Positions 30,986 through 37,032 of a DNA stretch of 37,032 nucleotides are shown here, piece after piece. The DNA is taken from NCBI GenBank assembly GCA_019120475.1, contig DWVA01000159.1, positions 1-37,032 on the forward strand, read 5' to 3'. Both the position numbers and the translations under genes were made by a program. The notes under the pieces were generated by a model that made no database searches, was not told where the DNA came from, and worked only from the letters and a program-made list of their open reading frames with translations. Each line of letters starts with the position of its first letter. Position 1 is the stretch's first letter. Origin of the DNA: Candidatus Blautia intestinipullorum (GTDB lineage: Bacteria; Bacillota; Clostridia; Lachnospirales; Lachnospiraceae).

Positions 30986-33900
30986 ATGCTGAAAAACGAA
31001 TGGAAAAGTCTTTTAAAAAATAAGATTCTGCTGATAGTGATCGCGGCGGTAATCCTGATCCCTGTGATTTACGCAGGACTGTTTCTGAAATCCATGTGGG
31101 ACCCATACGGAAATCTGGACAAACTTCCCGTGGCGGTAGTCAATCTTGATAAGAAGGCGGATTATGAAGGAACGACGCTGGATATAGGGAGGGAAATGAC
31201 AGAAGCCCTGAAAGAAAACGATTCCCTGGATTTTTATTTTGTGGACAGCGCAGAGGCCAGCCGGGGACTTGCCAATGGAACTTATTATATGGTCATTACC
31301 ATTCCAGAGGATTTTTCTTCCAATGCGGCGACACTTATGGACGCCCATCCGAAGAAAATGGAACTTCTCTGCGAAACAAATCCGGGAACGAATTATATTG
31401 CCTCTAAGATGGGAGAGAGCGCTCTGATAAAAATCCGGGATGAGATCGCAGGCGAGGTGACGGAGACTTACACAGAAGCGGTGTTCCGCCAGATCGCGGA
31501 AGCCGGAACCGGAATGCAGGAGGCGGCGGACGGAGCCGGAGAACTGAAAGACGGAATCCGGAAGGCAGGTCAGGGAAATGCGGCGGTCACCGCTAATCTG
31601 AAGAAGCTGGCGGACAGTGTTCTGACATTTCAAAATGGAGCAGAAACTCTTGAAAAGGGTCTGAAAGAATATACAGCAGGAGTGTCACAGGTGAACGATG
31701 GAGCGAAAACCCTGAATAACGGTACAGCTTCTCTCACTGCAAAGATCCCGGAACTGACAGGAGGGGTCAATAGCTTAAATGAAGGCGTGAAGCAATATAC
31801 AGACGGTGCGGCAAAGCTGAACGCGAACTCCGCGCAGCTTCTGGCCGGAGCAGAAAGTCTGAAATCAGGATCCGTAGATCTGACAGAGGGCCTGGATGCG
31901 CTGAAAGAAGGCGCCGCGCAGTACATAAGCGGCGCAAACACTCTCGCCGATGGAATAACACAGTATCTTGCGGGAACCGGGCAGCTTTCTGAAGGGGCAG
32001 AGAAATTATCGGCGCTGGAAAACCTGGGACAGGTGTCGGACGGGATCACAGAGTTGAATGACGCTGTTTCCCGGGGAGAAAATTCTCTGACAGCGGGAAC
32101 AGAAAATCTGGAAGCCGGACTGGGACAGCTTTATGAAAAAGTAAAAGCTGTGTCGGAGAGTTCTTCCGCCCAGGCGCTGGGACAGTTTGCATCCGGTATT
32201 GCCCGGGCAAAGGCAGACATGGAAAATGCGGGAAAGGGAATAGCGGGCGCAGAAAGCGGGATATCGGCGGCTTCTCTGGAGATCAGCCAGGCAGCGGACA
32301 GTATAAGCGGCGGCGCAGAGGAGATATCATCAGCCGCCGGTATGCTTCAGGGTGCTCTTGAACCTGTTTCCGAAGGTTTCAGCGCCGCGGCGGGAATAAC
32401 GGAACAGTGCGCTGCGGACGCGAACAGCAGGATCGAGGAGGCAAACCGTCAGATTGCTGCGGCGAACGCACAGATCGCACAAGACCAGTCGGTTATGGCG
32501 AACGCGGCGGCAGCACTGGCGTCGCTTCAGGCCGGAGCAGATGAAAATGGAAATATTCCTGCGGCCGGACTGGACGTGGTGACGGCTATGCTGGGAGCTT
32601 CTCCAAACAGCGCAGAGGGAGTGGAAGGAATAGACGCAGGGGCTTATACTTCGCAGATAAATGAAACAGCGGCTTCGGTATCCTCGCAGGCTGCTCAGAT
32701 ACAGTCGTCTTTAAACGGCATGGCGGATCAGATGAATCAGACAGCCGACGGATTAAATGCAAAAGCGGAAACTTTGAAAGGCAGAGCGTCGGAAACAGAA
32801 AACGGGGCGGAGACTATCCGCGCCGAAGCTGAAAAACTGGACGCGGCGGCAGGCTCTGTTCCGGATATTCCGGCGGATGCTCTGGCGGAGATCACCAGCG
32901 CGGTAAAAGCGCTTTATGACGGCGCGGGAGCGGTAAATCAGGGAGCGGAAACGGTTTCCGGCGGGCTTTGCGCTCTGGAATCCGCGGCAGAAGAATTCCC
33001 CGACGCAGCTCAGGGAATCAAAAAGCTGGGCGAAGGCCTTCGGGAAGTAACGGAGAAAAACAGTGTTCTTGAGGAAGGTGCAGAAAATCTTAAGGCTGCG
33101 GGAAGCGAAGTTCTTTCCGGAATCAGCCGTCTTTCTTCCGGCGGAAAGACTTTTGGCGAAGGTATAAACGCATTAAGCGAAGGAATTGCCGCCTACACGG
33201 AGGGAGCGGCTGCGCTGGATAAAAACAGCGCTCCTCTCAGAGAAGGAACCGAAAAGCTTGCAGAAGGAGCAAAGACACTGGCAGAGGGAGCAGTCCGGCT
33301 TTCACAGGGAACGTCTGCTCTTTATGACGGAACATCCAGACTGGAGCACAGCAGCCAGGCACTGAACAGCGGCGCCTCAAAGCTTTCCGAAGGGGCAGGA
33401 CAGATCCACGACGGAGCGGGACAGCTTTATGACGGATCAAAGGAGCTTGGAAGCGGTATAAAAGACCTTGGAAGCGGCTCTGAAACGCTGCAGTCCAGTC
33501 TGGGAAAAGGCGCCGGGCAGATCAGGGAGAAAAAGGCGGACAAGAATATGACAGAGATGTTTGCTTCTCCGGTACAGGAAAAAGAAACTCAGATGACGGC
33601 AGTGGAAAACAACGGTCACGCTATGGCGCCTTATATGATGTCTGTGGGGCTCTGGGTAGGCAGTCTGGCCTTCTGCCTGATGTATCCGCTGACAGAATAT
33701 AAAGGAAAACTGAAATCCGGTACGGCATGGTGGGCATCCAAAGCCTCTGTGCTGTATCCGGTGGCCCTGCTTCAGGGGATACTTTTGATCGTGCTTCTTC
33801 ATTTTATCGACGGATTTACTCCGGCGGAGATGACAAAGACCGTCCTTTTTGCCTGCCTTGCCTCGGCTGCCTTTACCTCGATCATGTACTTCTTTAACGT

Positions 33901-34222
33901 TGCTCTTGGAAAGGTCGGAAGTTTCCTGATGCTGATTTTTATGGTAGTGCAGCTTGCAGGTTCCGCAGGCACTTATCCGGTAGAAATCTCTCCCTCTTTT
34001 GTATCGAAGATCCATAGGTATCTTCCCTTCACCTATACGGTAGACGCGTTCCGTAGCACTATCGCAGGAGGAGAAAGCATATGGAAATCTGTTCTTGTTC
34101 TGGCAGTAATTACCGTATTCTTCACCGGGCTGACGATTCTTCAGTTTCAGTTTATGGCAAGAGAAAAGAAGAAGGGCAAAAAGATTCTTCTGGACTGGCT
34201 GGAAGAAAGAGGCGTGGCATAA
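30986..34222 (+). CDS. Giant YhgE/Pip-type membrane protein with ABC-2-like C-terminus
   Basis: A 1078-residue protein starting at the ATG at 30986, preceded by GGAGAGG. One N-terminal span (about 14-34) is followed by a conserved extracytoplasmic block (WDPYGNLDKLPVAVVNLDKKADYEG). About 700 residues of Ala/Gly/Ser/Glu-rich, mostly helical repeats follow, of the form L-x2-G-A/S-x3-L-x2-G (for example LKEGAAQYISGANTLADGI). The C-terminus (from about 880) has five or six spans like an ABC-2 permease, including YPVEISPSFVSKIHRYLPFTYTVDAFR. This is the architecture of YhgE/Pip, known from the lactococcal phage-infection protein, and it is related in layout to EsaA. The natural function is unknown. 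Control by the divergent TetR is likely. Confidence 0.9.
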   Translation: MLKNEWKSLLKNKILLIVIAAVILIPVIYAGLFLKSMWDPYGNLDKLPVAVVNLDKKADYEGTTLDIGREMTEALKENDSLDFYFVDSAEASRGLANGTYYMVITIPEDFSSNAATLMDAHPKKMELLCETNPGTNYIASKMGESALIKIRDEIAGEVTETYTEAVFRQIAEAGTGMQEAADGAGELKDGIRKAGQGNAAVTANLKKLADSVLTFQNGAETLEKGLKEYTAGVSQVNDGAKTLNNGTASLTAKIPELTGGVNSLNEGVKQYTDGAAKLNANSAQLLAGAESLKSGSVDLTEGLDALKEGAAQYISGANTLADGITQYLAGTGQLSEGAEKLSALENLGQVSDGITELNDAVSRGENSLTAGTENLEAGLGQLYEKVKAVSESSSAQALGQFASGIARAKADMENAGKGIAGAESGISAASLEISQAADSISGGAEEISSAAGMLQGALEPVSEGFSAAAGITEQCAADANSRIEEANRQIAAANAQIAQDQSVMANAAAALASLQAGADENGNIPAAGLDVVTAMLGASPNSAEGVEGIDAGAYTSQINETAASVSSQAAQIQSSLNGMADQMNQTADGLNAKAETLKGRASETENGAETIRAEAEKLDAAAGSVPDIPADALAEITSAVKALYDGAGAVNQGAETVSGGLCALESAAEEFPDAAQGIKKLGEGLREVTEKNSVLEEGAENLKAAGSEVLSGISRLSSGGKTFGEGINALSEGIAAYTEGAAALDKNSAPLREGTEKLAEGAKTLAEGAVRLSQGTSALYDGTSRLEHSSQALNSGASKLSEGAGQIHDGAGQLYDGSKELGSGIKDLGSGSETLQSSLGKGAGQIREKKADKNMTEMFASPVQEKETQMTAVENNGHAMAPYMMSVGLWVGSLAFCLMYPLTEYKGKLKSGTAWWASKASVLYPVALLQGILLIVLLHFIDGFTPAEMTKTVLFACLASAAFTSIMYFFNVALGKVGSFLMLIFMVVQLAGSAGTYPVEISPSFVSKIHRYLPFTYTVDAFRSTIAGGESIWKSVLVLAVITVFFTGLTILQFQFMAREKKKGKKILLDWLEERGVA

Positions 34223-34252
34223 GAAAGGGAGGGGCTCATCCGAGCCCCTCCC
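34221..34252 (-). terminator. Terminator after ferritin (convergent with the YhgE/Pip gene)
   Basis: GGGAGGGGCTC (34227-34237) pairs with GAGCCCCTCCC (34242-34252) around a 4-nt loop. The T-run (TTTCTT) lies on the minus strand, so it chiefly terminates the ferritin gene. On the plus strand it lacks a U-tract. Confidence 0.78.
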
Positions 34253-34268
34253 CTGTGCGGATCGCTTC

Positions 34269-34781
34269 TTATAATACTAAAGACGGAGCGGCATAAACCC
34301 GCGCGCCCAGTTCGTTGTCCAGCATATAAAGGCTCTTCGGATCATCGCCGAAAAGCTCAAAACGCTTGATAAGATTGTCGGCGTTATTTTCCTCTTCGCC
34401 CTGTTCCTTAACAAACCAGTCAAGGAACTGCATGGTGCGGAAGTCCTTTACAGAGTATGCCGCGTCGTAGATATTGTGGATCAGAGAGGTTACATACTGC
34501 TCATGCTTTAAGGTTTCTTCAAGGACGGTCTTTGCGTCCGTAAGAGCAACGTCCGGTTTGTCTACGGCGTCAAGCACGATTTTCTCACCATTGTTCTGCA
34601 TATACTGGATAAACAGCATGGCATGATCCCGTTCTTCCTGAGCCTGAACTTTAAACCAGTTGCCGAAGCCGTCCAGACCCTGGTCATAATAATAATTGGA
34701 AAAGTCCAGATACAGATACGCGGAGTAGAATTCTTTGTTGATCTGGTTGTTTAAAAGTTCCGATACTTTTTTATCTAACAT
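34269..34781 (-). CDS. ftnA: Ferritin (non-haem, FtnA type)
   Basis: A 170-residue four-helix ferritin subunit forming iron-storage cages. The ferroxidase residues are all present at the E. coli FtnA positions: E17, E50, H53, E94, Q127 and E130 (NKEFYSAYLY, QEERDHA, KEQGEEE). Length and the absence of haem-ligand methionine at the dimer interface fit FtnA rather than bacterioferritin. AAGGAGG lies just upstream of the ATG. It is monocistronic, with its own promoter. In a strict anaerobe it stores iron and limits peroxide or oxygen damage. Confidence 0.94.
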   Translation of the reverse strand: MLDKKVSELLNNQINKEFYSAYLYLDFSNYYYDQGLDGFGNWFKVQAQEERDHAMLFIQYMQNNGEKIVLDAVDKPDVALTDAKTVLEETLKHEQYVTSLIHNIYDAAYSVKDFRTMQFLDWFVKEQGEEENNADNLIKRFELFGDDPKSLYMLDNELGARVYAAPSLVL

Positions 34782-34856
34782 AATGTGTCCTCCTTGTGAT
34801 TCCGCCTATTCCTTTCTGTACGGAGAGCAGATAGGCCAGTCTCCTGTGCTGTCTGT

Positions 34857-34885
34857 ATTTTACACCTAACTTTCGGACACGTAAA
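34857..34885 (-). promoter_or_regulatory. Promoter of ferritin
   Basis: On the minus strand, TTTACG (34885-34880), a 17-nt spacer and a TG-extended -10 TAAAAT (34862-34857), about 75 nt upstream of the ftnA start. No clear iron-regulator box is seen. Confidence 0.5.
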
Positions 34886-34923
34886 TACTTTGAGACAAAA
34901 AGCACCGTCTTATTTTGTATCTG

Positions 34924-35061
34924 TTATCGGGAAGACTCTGTTTCCTGCGCTTCCCGGCGTTCCAGCCAGGAATCCGCAAGCTGGTAGCCTATGGTGTAGC
35001 TGATCAGTATAATAGCGGCGGACAGAAATACTGCCAGCCAGATTTTTTGACGCTGGCTCAT
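34924..35061 (-). CDS. 45-residue single-span membrane miniprotein
   Basis: An ATG at 35061 is preceded by AGGAGG with a six-base gap, a textbook site. The product is a basic N-terminus (MSQRQK), one hydrophobic span at about residues 7-26 (IWLAVFLSAAIILISYTIGY), and an acidic, polar tail ending in ESSR. It has no recognisable family. The charge pattern suggests N-in, C-out. It is divergent from the htrA-type protease gene and upstream of ferritin on the same strand, though with its own likely promoter. A role alongside HtrA in envelope stress is a guess from position only. Confidence 0.72.
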   Translation of the reverse strand: MSQRQKIWLAVFLSAAIILISYTIGYQLADSWLERREAQETESSR

Positions 35062-35093
35062 GGAAACCTCCTGTGTTTTTCTTGCGGCGGAAA

Positions 35094-35117
35094 AAGATAT
35101 CTGATAAAGTATATCTT
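35094..35117. promoter_or_regulatory. Inverted repeat between the miniprotein and htrA genes
   Basis: AAGATAT (35094-35100) and ATATCTT (35111-35117) are 10 nt apart in the 218-bp divergent region. A candidate regulator site. A -10-like TATACT for htrA lies at 35229-35234. Confidence 0.35.
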
Positions 35118-35279
35118 AAAAGGGATTTTTTCCATCTGACGTCAAATTATGCGGCGTCTGTGGAAAATAACGAAGGAGATTTAACAAATTCCTCACAATT
35201 TTCCCACAAAGTCAACACAAATTTTTCCTATACTCTGAGCATAAAAAGAAAACAGAGATTTCCAAGGAGGGGATTTTTC

Positions 35280-36734
35280 ATGGAAGATATGAATACACAG
35301 TTAAATAACATGAACCAGAATAATAATGATGATAAAGAGAATAAGAAAAAAGGCAGAGTGAAACGTGCAGTGAAAAGAGGTACGGGAATCGCTATCTGCG
35401 CGGTACTTGCCGGAGGACTTGCGGCAGGAGCTTATGAAGGCGTAAACCGTCTGACAGGATGGAATGAAAGAGATGTGGTAGCCGCAACGAAGGAAGATAA
35501 TAAAGCGGAGCTTCTTCAGACTAAGAGCGACAAAGATTCATCCGGCAGCAAGGAAGAAAGCAGTTCCGACTCCGGAACAGAAGCAAAAGGAAGCCTTGAC
35601 GTTTCCGATATTGCGGAAGAAGCAATGAAATTTGTCGTTTCCATTACTACAAAGTCAGTGGAAGAAGTGCAGAACTATTATGGATACTTCGGTTTTGGCA
35701 ACGGCTTTACCACCCAGCAGGAGGTTGAGGGAAGCGGTTCCGGAATCATTGTAGGAAAGAATGACGACGAGCTTCTGATCGCAACGAACTATCATGTGAT
35801 CGAGGGTGCGGATAATGTATCTGTTACCTGTGTGGACGGAGAAGTATATGAAGCATCTGTAAAGGGCTATGATGCGGATCGGGATCTTGCAGTTGTATCC
35901 GTTGCCCTTGACGATATTTCCGATGACACAATGGACGCCATCACTATTGCTCCTATCGGAAGCTCTGATGATCTGAAGATCGGCGAGCAGGTCATCGCTA
36001 TCGGAAATGCTCTTGGATACGGACAGTCTGTTACAACCGGTATCGTCAGCGCAAAGAACCGTCAGTTGGATGATAACGGCCAGACGGAGGAAGACTCTGA
36101 CGGAGTGAATCTGATCCAGACCGATGCGGCGATCAACCCCGGCAACAGCGGCGGAGCTCTTCTGAATATGGATGGAGAAGTAGTAGGCATCAACTCCGCA
36201 AAGCTTGCGTCTACAGAAGTAGAAGGAATGGGTTATGCTATTGCGATCTCCGACGTATCTGATATTCTGGAAGATCTGATGAACGAAACGCCGAGAGATA
36301 TTGTGGAAAATCACGGAGTATTATCCATCACAGGAAGCTCCGTCAGCGAGGAAGGCCAGGCCTACGGTATTCCGGAAGGCGTATTTGTAAGAGATGTGAC
36401 AAAAGGCGGAGCTGCAGATAAGGCCGGAATTAAAGCAAACAATGTCATTACAGAGTTTGACGGCAAGAGAGTCCGCAGCATCGAGTCCTTGATAGATCTT
36501 CTTCAGTATTATGAACCAGGCGAAGAAGTTGAAGTAACGCTTCAGGTAATGGACGGCGACGGATATAAAGAAAAGACGGTAACAGTAACTCTGGATGAGG
36601 ATACCAGCAAGGATAAAGAAGACAGTGAAGACAGCAGCAGCCAGGATTCTTCTGATGAGGAAAGCATTCTCCGCGACTGGGAAAACGGAAACGACGACAG
36701 TATGGATTATGAAGAATTCTTTGGAATGTGGTAA
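35280..36734 (+). CDS. htrA: HtrA/DegP-type trypsin-like serine protease with PDZ domain
   Basis: A 484-residue membrane-anchored S1C protease. The N-terminus is Asn/Lys-rich and cytoplasmic. One span (about 36-60, IAICAVLAGGLAAGA) is followed by a Ser/Glu/Asp linker. The catalytic triad is H172 (NYHVIEG), D202 (DRDLAVV) and S290 (NPGNSGGALLN). One PDZ domain (about 350-440) contains GVFVRDVTKGGAADKAGIKANNVI. The tail is highly acidic and Ser-rich. It degrades or refolds damaged proteins outside the membrane. The ATG at 35280 follows AAGGAGGGG. The open frame extends 69 codons further upstream, but through promoter sequence. It is monocistronic, with a strong terminator. Confidence 0.93.
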   Translation: MEDMNTQLNNMNQNNNDDKENKKKGRVKRAVKRGTGIAICAVLAGGLAAGAYEGVNRLTGWNERDVVAATKEDNKAELLQTKSDKDSSGSKEESSSDSGTEAKGSLDVSDIAEEAMKFVVSITTKSVEEVQNYYGYFGFGNGFTTQQEVEGSGSGIIVGKNDDELLIATNYHVIEGADNVSVTCVDGEVYEASVKGYDADRDLAVVSVALDDISDDTMDAITIAPIGSSDDLKIGEQVIAIGNALGYGQSVTTGIVSAKNRQLDDNGQTEEDSDGVNLIQTDAAINPGNSGGALLNMDGEVVGINSAKLASTEVEGMGYAIAISDVSDILEDLMNETPRDIVENHGVLSITGSSVSEEGQAYGIPEGVFVRDVTKGGAADKAGIKANNVITEFDGKRVRSIESLIDLLQYYEPGEEVEVTLQVMDGDGYKEKTVTVTLDEDTSKDKEDSEDSSSQDSSDEESILRDWENGNDDSMDYEEFFGMW

Positions 36735-36786
36735 TAAATAAAGGCTTTTTGCAGATCTGCCATGAAAATTTCAGAACTGTAATAAG

Positions 36787-36852
36787 AAAAGACGTCTGCT
36801 CCCCTGGCAGGCCCGGAATTTACCGGGATGCCGGAAGGGGCAGACGTTTTTT
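36787..36852. terminator. Three-part bidirectional terminator after htrA
   Basis: ACGTCTGC (36792-36799) pairs with GCAGACGT (36840-36847), extended by CCCCT/AGGGG. The loop holds a second hairpin (GGCA...ATGCC with CCCGG/CCGGG). TTTTTT follows on the plus strand and TCTTTTCTT on the minus strand. Confidence 0.8.
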
Positions 36853-36884
36853 GCATAAAACTATGTCCGTGAACGGGAAACCCG

Positions 36885-37032
36885 CTATAACGTTTCCGAT
36901 TCCGCAAGCACTCCGGAGCGGAGAAGATCTGTCAGGAGATTCCTGGCTTCTTTTTTTATCTGTTCCAGAGGGACTTTTTCGTTATGGGACTCGTTGAGAA
37001 AGCCGAACATGCCATAGCAGACAAAGCCGGCT
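36885..37032 (-). CDS. C-terminal fragment of a gene entering from the right edge, possibly a TetR-type regulator
   Basis: Only the last 48 codons are visible. The frame is open from the window edge (first full codon at 37031) to TAG at 36885. The peptide begins AGFVCYGMFGFLNESHN and ends with an amphipathic helix (LEQIKKEARNLLTDLLRSG). The aromatic-glycine helix followed by a short polar turn and a Leu-rich helix resembles the end of the TetR ligand-binding domain. That is a weak match. It is convergent with htrA and shares its terminator. Confidence 0.5.
   Translation of the reverse strand, partial: AGFVCYGMFGFLNESHNEKVPLEQIKKEARNLLTDLLRSGVLAESETL

Noticed and set aside
34915..35139. Plus-strand open frame of 74 codons opposite the miniprotein.
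   Set aside because: No ribosome-binding site, Cys-rich low-plausibility product, and it is antisense to a better supported gene.
35073..35279. In-frame extension of htrA upstream of ATG 35280.
   Set aside because: It lacks a ribosome-binding site, crosses a -10-like element, and the encoded peptide is unlike HtrA N-termini. AAGGAGGGG marks 35280.
36728..36997. Plus-strand open frame of 89 codons after htrA.
   Set aside because: It spans the terminator and lies opposite the coding end of a minus-strand gene. The product has no recognisable features.
1..37032. CRISPR arrays, tRNA/rRNA genes, insertion sequences, prophage or integrase genes, and attachment sites flanking the Wadjet operon.
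   Set aside because: Read by eye on both strands, no repeat-spacer pattern, T-loop motif, transposase or integrase signature was found. Composition around Wadjet looks like the rest of the window.

Overview
The window looks like a chromosomal segment of a strictly anaerobic Firmicute, most likely a Lachnospiraceae gut clostridium. The signs are AGGAGG ribosome-binding sites before nearly every gene, a T-box leader, a MetF/MetV/RnfC-type methylene-THF reductase typical of acetogens, a ferritin and a rubredoxin-fused synthase. I cannot fix the genus. No tRNA, rRNA, CRISPR array, IS element or phage gene was seen.

Layout. 75-3010 (+): an L(+)-tartrate operon, with a DASS/SLC13 permease and the two subunits of iron-sulfur tartrate dehydratase. 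3193-5181 (-): a class II aldolase and a PfkB sugar kinase, divergent from an AraC regulator (5338-6261, +). 6277-8865 (+): ilvBN behind a consensus promoter and a T-box whose specifier reads as valine GTA. 8980-9423 (+) is a YunG-like protein; 9512-9940 (-) is a hot-dog thioesterase. 10211-13777 (+): rnfC2-metV-metF, in which the RnfC-like protein carries its own N-terminal MetV domain. 13893-15281 (+): a rubredoxin/glutamate-synthase-like flavoprotein. 15348-16427 (+): a penicillin-V-acylase/bile-salt-hydrolase-type Ntn hydrolase with a predicted 14-residue propeptide.

16470-22899 (+): a complete, tightly overlapping Wadjet jetABCD anti-plasmid operon. A metallo-beta-lactamase-fold protein (22963) and a phosphoglucomutase (24039) follow. 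25808-28135 is a compact redox/sulfur locus: a 47-aa ferredoxin, a membrane Fe-S protein, thioredoxin, rhodanese, and a convergent Crp/Fnr regulator. Two matching GTGA-N5-TCAC sites lie exactly 35 nt upstream of the -10 elements of its two operons, and the regulator has the R-E-x-x-x-R recognition helix expected to read GTGA. I regard this as the best candidate for an undescribed regulatory system here.

28363-29010 (+) is a tandem-duplicated rhamnose-mutarotase-like protein. 29081-30774 (-) is birA translationally coupled to a TetR gene, divergent from a 1078-aa YhgE/Pip membrane protein (30986-34222, +). The right end holds a ferritin (-), a 45-aa single-span membrane protein (-), an HtrA-type protease (+), and the 3' end of a gene running in from the right edge (-).

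Start codons were moved inward from the longest open frame wherever a strong ribosome-binding site supported it (ilvB, rnfC2, the Ntn hydrolase, jetC, jetD, pgcA, trxA, crp, mutarotase, birA, yhgE, htrA).
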